Shown here in pieces: positions 1-10,716 of a stretch of 64,000 nucleotides of DNA. Every line of letters begins with the position of its first letter. Position 1 is the stretch's first letter. A program made the translations under genes and the position numbers. Below the pieces are notes generated by a model, which saw only the letters and a list, made by a program, of their open reading frames with translations, was not told where the DNA came from and did not search any database. Source of the DNA: Benincasa hispida (lineage: Eukaryota; Streptophyta; Magnoliopsida; Cucurbitales; Cucurbitaceae); assembly GCF_009727055.1 (NCBI RefSeq), contig NC_052358.1, positions 42,617,494 through 42,681,493 of the forward strand, read 5' to 3'.

Positions 1-477
1 AAAATGGAGACCCCAAAAGCTAAAAGGGTGAAGAATGAAAAACTGGTGTAGAAATGGGAATCAGATGGGTAAAGCAAAAAAGGCTGAAGAAGAGGAAGTG
101 ATGGGAAAGAAAAGAAAAGTAGGCAAATATTAAGACTTGAACAGTGAGTTTTGTATAGGGAAGTACTGATTTTGGTCTGAGCTAATGCTGTTTCACACTG
201 GCAAATATCAGAAAAGAGAGTCAGGAAGTGGTGAGAAGCAGTGGAGGATCAGAAGAGAGGGACAAAATAGAGGTTAATCCTAGTGAGAGATGAGCAAAGA
301 GATTTTTACAAGTAATATGATATGGAAGAAGTGTGATAAAAATTGGTCCCCATTCCTCTAATATAGAATTCAGTCAAAAACTGACCCACCACATCAAAAC
401 AATAATAATTATTGTCTTTGAAGTTTGAATCAACCCTCATAATAAGAAAAAGTAGAAAAATAATGGGTCTAATTCCT
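1..477. other. Spacer, purine-rich
   Basis: The first ~340 bases are rich in A and G on the plus strand with scattered stops in all frames, and no coding feature is recognised. With the GA microsatellites that follow it could be the CT-rich leader of a minus-strand gene lying left of the window. That is a guess with no coding support inside the window. Confidence 0.3.
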
Positions 478-560
478 TGAGAGAGAGAGAGAGAGAGTTT
501 TGACTAAGAATTGTTCTTATTCCTTGTATGTGAGAGAGAGAAAGTGAGAGAGAGAGAGAG
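478..560. repeat. Paired (GA)n microsatellites
   Basis: Two GA tracts, about 478-496 and 531-560, lie some 35 bp apart. Each is preceded by a similar 'attccttg' word and followed by 'agtttga/ttttgac', so the second looks like a short local duplication of the first. Such tracts are common in plant promoters and 5' leaders, but no gene is visible next to them here. Confidence 0.8.
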
Positions 561-3500
561 TTTGACTGTGAAATGTTAATGGTAATCACAATAGATTCAT
601 GAGAAATCTCATCTTAATTATGATATAGCTTGATTATAAACACTCATACCAATCATATAATGCAAATCCAATCTGGCTAATCCTCTAATATGTGTACGAA
701 TAAAGGCGGTCTTTGCCATATATCCATAACTATTTTATTATTCTTATATGCTTTTTAGAGACTAAGTTTTGAAAATTAAAAAAAAATGAAGTTTATATAA
801 ACTTTGTTTTGTTTGTAGAATTTGGATACAAATTCAAATGTTTTCTTTTAAGGAAAAGAATACGACCATGGTAAACAATTGCGTGAAAATAAACACAATA
901 TTCAAGAATAAAAAATTTTATCTTTAATTAGAGATGCTTTAATTTCATAATTTTCAAAAATTTTCAAATCCTCCTATCATGTCTAAATATATAACATCAC
1001 AAATCCACAAAGTTAATTAAAGCTTAGTTTGAAATTGTTATAGCTTTTAAAATGATAGATGTCAAATATATCTTTTTAGAAAAGTCTACTGTACTAAAGA
1101 GATTAATTTTTTACGCTAACTAGATTTTTATTCATATAATAATTTATTTAACCAAACACTACAAACATTTAAAATTCTTACAAAATTATTTTTAATGCCT
1201 TCAAAATCAATTTTAAATGGAGTTCGAATTTAGAATTTTGGAAACAAATCGTGATATTATATACTTCATTAAAACTACTATCTTACAAATATCTATATAA
1301 AACCATGAGACATCGTACATGTTTTTTGTGGTAAATTACATGCAGGAAAAATCCTAAGATATGAAACTTACTATAAGTAGTATTTATCTAGAAACCAAAA
1401 CTTATCCCAACTTTGTTTGTTTCGACTTTTCCTCCAAGTCCATAGATGCTAGTGCATGCATTAAATGATCAAATCTATAAAATAAAAGGAGCTGACCAGG
1501 GAAAAGTTTACATTTGCATTTGTACAATGATAATTTCTATTTTATCCTTCGTCACAACCATTAAAGTTAAAGATATTGGTGATCCTTTCGTGGATGAGTA
1601 TAATCTATACCATAAATATGAAACATTATAACAAAATGGTAGGGATATGTTTGATACAAGTAGTCATGTTATTTGGTCCATTACAACTATTCAAAATAGT
1701 TTATAGACGAAGTAACATATCCTTTTGTGTATAGTTGTGATCAATAACTTATATATGAATGAATTATCACAATCTAAGAGAGAAGAAATATGTTTGAAAA
1801 GAAGCCCTTTACCCTTTAGAATTTCAACTTTTAATTGTATGAATTTAAACTTTAAATTACTTATAATTTTATCAATTTGAACTATAAATTTTACACGTTC
1901 ATGGTCAATTTAAATTGTTATTGATGATTTATTTCTATTTTCACTTGATTCTATTTAAAATCAGTTTAAAATTACTTAAATAAAATTATTCTTAAAAAAT
2001 CTTCACCTAAGGTCTAAAACAGCAAGAAAAATTATCACATTATCAGTTCTAAATAAGTAGAGAAAAATAGAGAAGGATGAACCAATGAAAAATTGCTCAA
2101 ATTTGTTGAAAAATCACTATTATCTGTTTTAGATCCATGTTTTTTTTTTTTTTTTTTTTTTAATTTACTTTAATCCTTGCATTTGAAGTTATATTCATTG
2201 ACAACTTAACAACGAAATTTTAAGCGACGGTCTAATTTTTTTAGTACAATTAGGTATAGGAAGATTTGAACTACATACCTCGTGATTATTAATAAATTGG
2301 AATGTCAATTCAACCATAGTCGCTATAACTAATTTACAGTATAAATTGATTCACTTTAGTAATATAATCATTAGCATAAAGTTTGAAGTGGATAGGAATA
2401 AAAGTTTTACTAGTATAAATTAAATTTTTTAGTCACTCTAGAAGGGATGTAAATGCGCAACATCATTGAACTAATCCACTTAGAATAATCCATGGGTTTT
2501 TTCTTTTTGTTGAGTAAAGAAGTCTTCAACATAGCATTCCATCACACATGAATTTTCTTTTTTCGTAACAAAAGAGGCCAAATTTAATTTGTTCACGTAA
2601 AGTTTTATAAAAAGTCAGTCAATATATAATATAAATAAATAAATAGAAAGAATGGAACTACCAACCACAGCCCTATAAATTGCCTTATTTGTGAATTATA
2701 CCTAATTATGGTTGAACATGTGAATTTACAAATTCAAGGAAACGTTCTTCTTTTAGTTAGTTTTAATAAAACCATATACACATGGGACTTCAAAAGTTAT
2801 TACCATCTATCCATCCAACTAAAATAAATAATAACAACTTACAAATTCAACTTTAAAACATTTTTTTAGTAGATTTTTAATGGTTCGAATTTTTTTATAT
2901 TTAATAGATCTCTAAACTTTAAAATTTAGAGACTAATTAATATATCATATATAAAATTGAAAGTCACATTATTCCTAAATAATGGTCATAATTCTACCAT
3001 CTATAAAACATACTCTCTTTAGTAATTAATATTCAAAGATGGTGATATATATATTGAACTAAGTTGATTGAATGAACATCATATTTAATTAAAAGTATAT
3101 ATTTATGAATGTTAATATAATGAAAATTATTGACATGATCAAAATTTGAAGGATAGTAGTGAATGGAAAAATGACTTTTGACTTTTACCTTGAATAAGGT
3201 AAAATTTCTAAGGCAAAACAATGACTTTTACCTTGAATAAGAGGATTTAGAATCAATAAACAGAAACATTATTAAGCAATCCTTTTGAATAATCTCATTT
3301 TTGGCATTGAAATTAAGGATGGATGGATGATAAGACTGAATGCATGTACACCCATCATATTTATTTGAAGTGTGGTGGCCATGGCATCATCACAAAGACA
3401 AATTAATTCATCAACTTTGACTTTTGACTCTCTCTAAACTTCCCAACCACACTACCTAAAGTTTAGTCTATTTTACCAACAGTGTTATGGGATCTATGCC

Positions 3501-3896
3501 CATTATAAAGGGGTCACTCCAATTCTCTATATAGTCCCACTTTACAATATATATGACTTTCAACTAAGGATAAAATTGAGGCATTTGTGTTGATAGCAAC
3601 CATATATTGTGCCATTTCTTTGAGGTTTGAGTCTTAGTGTGGTCCTCATCAAACAATCTTGAGATTTATTTTGTTTTGGTCTTTAAATTTAACGTAAAAA
3701 TTCAAAACCGATTGAAAGACGTACGTGACTTGAAGTATGCATATACACTCGCATGAAGAAATTCAAGCAACTAAGTGAATAAGTTATTAACTATTTTTTT
3801 TTTAAAGTTAATGCTCATCTTCCACATTTACAATTATTAATGTAACATCCCAAACCTTAGATTTTCCATCTATGCAAGCGTAAATCAAAATTCTAA
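561..3896. other. A+T-rich spacer
   Basis: About 3.3 kb with no recognisable coding or RNA feature on either strand. It contains a poly-T run near 2140-2162. The only open frames are about 60 codons long, with A+T-driven composition and no known motif. The sequence at 3208-3240 repeats 'tgacttttaccttgaataag' from 3174-3200, a small local duplication. Confidence 0.6.
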
Positions 3897-4160
3897 GGTT
3901 TGTTTGGGAGCGTAGAGTGGTTATAATATTTTATGGTTATTATAATCTTTGGGGTTATAATAGTATGTGGAGTTGAATAGTTAGCGTTTGGGTTATAACT
4001 ATTTTAGTATGGGGTCAAGAAGCTTGAAGTTGGGGTACAAATTATTTTTCGAGTTTAGAGTTTATGTGTTTGGGTTGCTAATTTGCTTAAAATGGGGGGT
4101 TCTTAACTATGGGTTTAGGGTTCTTCTTCTTCTTCTTTTTATTATTATTATTATGTGTAT
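3897..4160. repeat. MITE-like patch with (TTC)n/(ATT)n tail
   Basis: The stretch begins 'gtttgggagcgtag' and contains several 'ggttataata' words. This resembles the body of the MITE at 62467-62771, which has 'gggttataatag' and 'gtttgaggtg'. It ends in short TTC and ATT repeats (4121-4155). I could not pair terminal inverted repeats, so it may be a truncated relative of that MITE family or a chance resemblance. Confidence 0.35.
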
Positions 4161-4982
4161 TGTATTATACAAGTACTAGTGTCTTAAATATCATATTTTG
4201 TAAATAGAAATAAAAAGATTTGTTCCACTAATTTTTTGAAATATGTTGAATTTTAAGTTACACGTTATTCTCTGTCCATTTAGTCCTTTTGGAGATATAT
4301 CAATATTATTGAACGTGCATAAAATATGTGAAATTAAGCAAAATTCATATAATTGCTTTAGTAAGTAAACTACATATTTGAAGATATACAAAAGGGACCA
4401 ATTCTATAAAATCATAATATTGCACAAAAGCATAGAGTGATGGCTGCCAAGTATAGACCACCACAAGGATGACACAAAAAATATTGTCAACTTAGTTACA
4501 TGATTTTGGGAAAAAAAAATGATGGTAGTTTATCATTCAAAAGCAGTTCAAGAAGAAGGGTTCATCAAACATGTTTTTATTGAAAAAGAACTCGCAGTAC
4601 TAAAATAAGTTATTATATTATATGAGTTGAATTAAAATGTATAAATCATTATAAAGATCCATAGGAGGATTTCTTATCTTATTCTTTAGTTCAATTTTAT
4701 GACTTTTTCCCTATATACATAGTTTTCTTGCTTTAAACTTAGATGAGACTCGTGAAACAAGTTACATATTAGGATATGTTTGGACTGACTAGGGAAAAAT
4801 ATTTTTCAAAAGGTAATTTTCATTTAAACAATTTTTATATATAAAAAAAAAGACTCATATGTTTGGTTACAGTTTCCCAAGAGTGTTTTTATACACAAGT
4901 TTGTTAGGTTTGCTATATACTCCAAGTATTTTTATTATTGTCAATTAATTACTATAAAAAAAAATATTAAAACATTATGAAC

Positions 4983-5165
4983 TGGTCACCAAAGTTGGTA
5001 ACTAGAGTTAGTCACCAAGATGGTCATCATAGTTGACCATCGAAGATAGTTGTTAGAACTAGTCACTAAAGATGGTTTTTGTTGAAAATGAGCGTCAGAG
5101 GTGGTTTTCATTAGAGTTGGTGACTAGAGATGGTTGTTGAAGTTGGTCGCTAATGAATGGAGTCA
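4983..5165. repeat. Degenerate short tandem repeat (GTTGGTCACTAR-like)
   Basis: At least ten imperfect repeats of a 12-18 bp unit resembling 'gttggtcactaa' or 'agatggtcatca' run head to tail. The unit reads like a decayed GGTCRCCGG-type minisatellite in which C and G have drifted to T and A. No frame stays open across it. It is an isolated island in A+T-rich spacer. Confidence 0.6.
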
Positions 5166-6085
5166 TTAAAAATATTGAAGGAAGGAAAAGTTGTTGTAAA
5201 TAGTACTTCTATAGCAAAACAGAGTTAAAATAACCACTACTCCCATTTTCTTAACACACGTACCCCATATGCTAAATGGACCTATTATAACTCCCTCAAC
5301 CTATTTCAAATTGGTGTTAAGCTTAAGGACTAAAATATGAAATAATAATAAAAAGGTCAAAACCCAAATAAATAAATAAATATATAAATATAGACTTATT
5401 TCAACCTTGCTTAATTAAAAACTTCTTAATGGATTGAGCCAATTGTAACAAATCAACTAGAAATTTTGTAGTTAAAGGTAGCTTAACAAATGAAGATATT
5501 TATGGTAATCATCCTCGAAAATTATTGATTTGTCTCTAACCCCCTTATTAAAATTGCAATCTTCAAAAAGAAAAAAAAAAATTAAACAAAAAATTTCAAA
5601 TAAATTAAACCATTGCCAATGGTTAAGTAAACCACAATCCATAAGAGGAAAAAGACAAGTCCATTTCTTTTTCATTATTTTTTACACCCATTTTTTATTT
5701 TAAAAATTCAATGTCAAAAAGGGTATTCAAGAATATTTTAGCTTTAACGTTCCCTTAAGATTAGGTAAGTTTGGCCAAAAGATATTGGAAGAGAGAGAGA
5801 GAGACATATCCAAGCAACAAAAAGACAGATGAAAGAGTAATATACACAAGTATTCAAAACAAAAATTTATATTTTAAAAAAGAAAAAAAAGGAAAAAAAA
5901 AAAAAAAAAGAAGAAGAAAATGATCTTTGAACATAATCTTGTCGGCCAGTTGAACAGTTCAAATTATACTATTAATAATCTTTTTTTTTTTTAAAGAATT
6001 AATAATCTTTTATTAGAGTTTGTTCACTCTCGTCTGTCTATTTTTATATTATACAAAGTTTTGAATTTATTAAATTGTTTAGGCA
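5166..6085. other. A+T-rich spacer
   Basis: No gene or RNA feature is seen. It holds a long poly-A/AG tract (about 5872-5920), a (GA)n run near 5792-5803, and a short direct repeat of 'aattaataatctttt' at 5970-6010. Confidence 0.5.
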
Positions 6086-6385
6086 TGTTTGGTAACCATT
6101 TGATTTTTTATTTTTATTTTTGAAAATTAAGCTTATTTCATCCACATTTCTTACAATGCTTTGCATCTTTCTTAAGTATGATGATTGAATTCTTAGCCAA
6201 ATTTAAAAAACAAAAATATCATTTTGAAAGCTACTTTTTTAGTCCTCAAAATTTCGCTTGGCTTTTTATACTATTGGTGAAAAATAGATAACAAAAAAAA
6301 AAAAAATAGAGGTAAAAGTAGTTTTCTTAAGTTTAATTTTCAAAAATAAAAAAAAAATAAAATGGTTATTAAATAGGGTCTTAGG
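6086..6385. mobile_element. MITE 1 (long A/T-rich terminal inverted repeats)
   Basis: The left arm 'tttggtaaccatttgatt' followed by 'gaaaattaagctt' is matched, inverted, by the right arm 'aagtttaattttc' followed by 'aaaatggttattaaat'. This gives terminal inverted repeats of about 45 bp around a ~200-bp non-coding centre. Length and structure fit a non-autonomous DNA transposon, possibly hAT-like from its ends. An exact target duplication is not resolved. Confidence 0.6.
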
Positions 6386-6518
6386 GACTCTTAGGTAACC
6401 AATTCGTTTTATTTTGACCCCTGGTTCTTCTTTTATAAGAAATAGCTTTTTTTTAGGATAAATAATTAATTGTTTATGTTTCTGAAATTTCAAGATGTTT
6501 TCTAAAATCATTAAAGTC

Positions 6519-6584
6519 TTATTTGGTAACTATTTAGGCCTTATTTGGTAACTATTTAGGCTTTGTTTGGTAACTATTTGGTTT
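6519..6584. repeat. Three 22-bp direct repeats
   Basis: Three consecutive copies of 'ttatttggtaactatttagg' plus two bases occupy 6519-6540, 6541-6562 and 6563-6584, the last with a few changes. The unit equals the outer end of the adjacent MITE. The triplet therefore looks like repeated end duplication, or successive insertions into the same end. Confidence 0.75.
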
Positions 6585-6848
6585 TTTATTTTTATTTTTG
6601 AAAATTAAACCTATAAACACTACTTCCACCTTCAAATTTCTTCATTTGTTTTCTATTTTTTACAAATGGTTTAAAAAACCAAGCCAAAATTTGAAAACTA
6701 AAAAAAAAGTAGTTTTTAAAATCTTGTTTTTATTTTTTAAATTTGGCTAAGAATTCAACTATTGTACTTAAGAAAGATGCAATCATTATAAGAAATGGAG
6801 AGGAAATAAACTTAACTTTTAAAAGCCAAAAACTAAAAACAAAATGGG
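6563..6848. mobile_element. MITE 2 (relative of MITE 1), right end cut
   Basis: The left arm 'tttggtaactatttggtt' followed by 'gaaaattaaacc' pairs with a right arm reading 'aacttttaaaagccaaaaac' and ending 'aaaacaaaatgg'. It has the same architecture as MITE 1. The outermost bases of the right terminal repeat are missing because LTR G1 begins at 6849. Sequence resembling another left arm, 'tttgatttttgaaaattaag', resumes at 10079 on the far side of G1. Confidence 0.55.
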
Positions 6849-9800
6849 TGTAAACCTCGTACTCCATTTTTCCTACATAAGTGAGTAATAGGCATGCTAA
6901 GTAAAGACTAAGGATATGTTAAAGTAAAGTTGTAAAAGGAAGTAAAGAAAGTAGGAAGATGGAGGAAGAAAATTCTAAGTAATGGAAAAACCTAGTCTCG
7001 GGTGAGTTTTAGATAGTTTAACGAGTGAAAAATTGGCTAAGTATAGAAACCAAGAGTAGGCATGCGTCGGTGTTGGGAAGCATTGACACACGAGGCATTG
7101 TGTGTGTGGCAAGCAAGGCTTGTGGAGGTTGTGTGAGGCTAAATGTTGAAGTCAAGGACAAACTATGCGTTGGAGCTAAGCATGAACACATGAGTTGATG
7201 GATTTTTCATAATACGTTGACAAGACATGTGGCAGCCAAGGAGCTTGTGAGGTTAGTGAGCATGCGGGCAAGGTATGCTGGGCGTTGGCGTAAGGCTAGG
7301 CACTAAGCCTAGCGCACACGTGCAAGTGAATGCGCGGAGGCTTGCGTGATCATGCAACGAGGAAGGGCCATCGTGCAACGAGTATTGGCCAGGCGCAAGC
7401 AAGGAAGCGCTCGATTGCGTGCGAGCGTGGGCGTTGTGCGTTGGGGTGTTGCACAAGCATGATCGCATAGTGGCATGCGGGGCTGCACGATAAACACTAG
7501 ACGATGAGCATAGGATGATGGGGTATACGATGAGCTCTGGGGTGCACGATGAGCGCAAGGCTGAGCATAGAGGCTGGGCATGCATGCTTACTAGTGTGCA
7601 GCGATGAGCGCAAGGCACTGGATACTCGATGCATGCTAGAGATATGCGATGAAGCGAGGAAGTATGCGATTGCGCTGGAAGACTGTGCGACTACATGGAA
7701 ACTGTTGGCAGTCTTGGCACAAGGTACATGACACATGCGATGCTCGGTGGTTGTGCATTGAGGAAGACTTAACGCGGGTTGGTGATAAGCTATGCATAGG
7801 CTAGGACATGCATTGGCTTAGGAGTATGCGACGATAGGAAGAACACGATAGCCTCAAGGTGAGCTATGCATTGGCCAAGGTTAGGCGATGCATTGTCTGA
7901 AGAAGGCATACAACCAAGTAATTGCAAGCGTTGGCTTGAGGGTTGAGCCTTGCATTGATGACCAAGAGGAAAGGATCGACTTAATGAACGACTAGCTAAG
8001 CCAGCTATCATACTCAAGTTTGTTGTTATCTCTTTAAGGATGACATGGTAGCTTAAAATTGAAGGGTTAGCATGCAGCTGCTAGTATAAAAGTAAGCTTT
8101 TCTTTGAAGAGAGGGTGTCTAGTTGTTGAGGTTGGGTTACCAGAAGGAAATTCCAAAGGAATCGAGCTGGAGATTGAAGAATCCGGTTGAAGGCAGAGCT
8201 CTTGGGTAAGCTTGGGCCAGTTTTCATGATTTAAGGGTTCTGGCCGAACCATGAGGATTTTTGGGCTGAAATTTTAAGGTAAGCTTGCTAAGGCAATCTA
8301 GAGCAAGTTTGTAGAAGGAAATTGCTTGAGGAAAGGCCAGGAAAATTAGTTATTCAAATTGTAAGTTGAATCTGGAATCTTGGACAAATAGGCGGCTGCT
8401 TGGGTTGAACAAGTAAGTAGCTTGAGTCCAGACGATGATGCTAGTGAACGCACATGCAAGAAGTTAAGTTACATGCAAAGGATGCGTTGGACTGAGCATA
8501 AGGATGCGTTGAGACGCGTTGGACCATGCAACGCCTGCTGAGGCTGCAAGCACAAGAGAATGCTCTAAGGGTGTTGGTCTGTGCGGTAGAATGAATGGGC
8601 TATGCAAGCAAGCATGCAAGGTGTTAGGCGTAAGGTTGTGCACAAGTATGTGGCTTGCGACTGGATGAACACATGGGGCATGCGTTGATGTGCCACAAGT
8701 GGGTGCAAAGGCTAACTATGCGATGGGCTGTAGGCATGGGCTGAAAGCTTGAACGCCTAAGGCAAGACATGGACGCATGCAATGAATGCATAGTGATAGG
8801 TGATGATGAAATTGTTGTTGCCTAGTCAAGTTAAAGCTTAAGAATTTGGCTAAGTACTCAACGCTTATTGGTGCTGGGCATTAGAGGGTTGACATCAAAG
8901 ACTATGAGTGACTTTAAATACTTTAAATGATTTGCAAATTCTTTATGAATTATTTAGCAATTGATGTTTACTGAAAGGTATTTATGATAACTATTTTCAA
9001 ATAGTTTCCAAAGTAACACATCTTTATTTAATGTTATGTTATGTATTTTAATGATCATAAGTATGCGTTAGTACTGAATGAATTAAGGCAACTATACTGA
9101 ATGCCTTAAGGCAATTAAGTTTTAGTAGAAATAAGAATGTGCCTCAAAATACATGAATAACTCAGTACTGAAGGACTAAGTGTGAAGGTACTGGAGCTAA
9201 GTCCTAGATATGAGTTCTAATGATGTCTACGTGCACTAGGACAAGTAAGACTAGTTAAGGTGATGGACAAAGGTGACACACTTTGACCTAGGTTAATAGA
9301 GGTAAGGTGATGGACAAAGATGACATACCTTAACCTATGTTAGTATGAGAAAAGCTAGATGGAAGGTAATGGACAAAGGCGACACACCTTAACCTAGAGT
9401 AGCATGGAGAGTTGGACAAGAGGGTTCCTTCTCCCAGTTAAGCAGTTAAGTAAGGTAGAGAGTTGGGCAAGAGGGTTCACTCTCAAGAAAGAGGCCAAGT
9501 ATTGAGAGTTGAGCAAGAGGGCCACTCTCAAAGTAAGGAATAGTCCAACTATGTACAGATGTGATATGTTATGTTAATGTTTATGTGAATGTTGTCTATG
9601 TTTTCAGTTAAAGCTTTCAGTGTTACTATCAGTTTTATATATGATGCTTATGTTTTAAATGGTCACTTACTGGGCTTCTAGTTCATGTTTTCAAAATGTT
9701 TTCTCCCCCTAGATAGCGGTCACTCCCCAGAAGACATCTCTGTTGCTGCTCTGCCACTCAAAGACACAGGCTGAAGGATTTGATGACTCTGTAATTGTTA

Positions 9801-10078
9801 GTACACATGTGTCTATCATACGAGGACTAGTATTGTATATTGGGCTCACTAAGTTGTAATGTATATAAGTGTATGTATGAACAATGTTATGAAACCTTGT
9901 AATGTAAATGTGTTAAGTTTTGAGTAATCTCTTCAAAATGTTGATAAAATGTATGTATTCAGGGTTTGAAACAAGCTAAACATGTTAGTTAAGCAGTAAG
10001 TGCCAGCAAAAGGGTTGGCAACTGCTTCCGTCACATCTCCTCTCAAGTTAAGAGGGTAATCTGGGGCAAGGTGTGACA
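6849..10078 (-). mobile_element. Solo LTR G1, TGTCACACC family
   Basis: Read on the minus strand, it begins TGTCACACCTTGCCCC at 10078 and ends near 6849 with a decayed form of the end seen in G2 ('...ggtttcaca'). It shares that end-to-end layout with G2 (55395-58127), which has a perfect target duplication, so the family is an LTR with TG...CA ends. About 7050-8800 is a G-rich, motif-repetitive block ('gcatgcg', 'gcgttgg', 'cgatgagcg'). Open frames of up to 121 codons in it are low-complexity by-products. No internal domain or primer-binding site adjoins, so it is a solo or truncated LTR. It sits between two MITE arms without a visible target duplication, which suggests a flanking deletion. 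Confidence 0.7.
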
Positions 10079-10124
10079 TTTGATTTTTGAAAATTAAGCC
10101 TATAAACAAAAAAAAAAAAAAAAA

Positions 10125-10319
10125 AATCACAACGGTTTTATAGTCATGATTTGTGACATCAATGTGGTGGATGTTCAATTTTGTTGAAAATGATCCCATG
10201 TTTTCGGTAAGAAAAACATTTCAAAAAATTTTTCTATCCTGTTTTTGGTCATTTTTTAAAAAAGGATAGTGTTTAACTCTTTTCATCGGTTTTAAATGAG
10301 AAGTACCATTTACAATTTT
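10125..10319. repeat. SAT340 tandem-array unit, left fragment
   Basis: The segment from 'atcacaacggttttatagtc' to 'gtaccatttacaattttt' matches the units at 37108-39860 in order: 'catgatttgtga', 'gttgaaaatgatcccatg', 'tttggtcattttt', 'catcggttttaaa'. It stops inside the unit exactly where S0 begins, and the unit resumes at 37108. It is therefore the left part of the array now split by the 26.8-kb insertion. Confidence 0.8.
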
Positions 10320-10716
10320 TGTTGAAGATTTGCTGATTGTCTCTATATTTTTTTAAGGTAGCTTTGGGTGGCTTTTGCATATGTCACAAGTGATGTCTTA
10401 ACATCTGTCTCAAACATTGATAGTTCCTACAGAACATTTACTTTCCTAATCTGGAAATTATATGTGGAATATTTTTCTTTCGTATTCTAGAAAATCTCAG
10501 TAGTTGTATTGTACCCGATATTTCCTCATTTATGGTGCAACTTATTTTAGCCGAAGGGGAAATATTTTTCGAAAATTCATTCTTTAATTGGCCATGGTTT
10601 TTAGAAGGAGAATAATGGCTCTCATTGAGGATTGTTGCATTTGTTCGTTATGAGAGAGCGTCTTTATTCTTGGTGGTCGATTTGTGCAATATGGTGTTTT
10701 GATCTTTGCTCACTTT

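Noticed and set aside
1446..1631. 61-codon open frame starting MLVHALNDQIYK
   Set aside because: No motif, no coding-like composition, and no splice or promoter context; this length is expected by chance in 64 kb of such sequence.
7253..7618. 121-codon minus-strand frame rich in Ala, Cys, His and Ser
   Set aside because: It lies in the motif-repetitive G+C-rich block of LTR G1; several frames are open there at once and the protein is low complexity.
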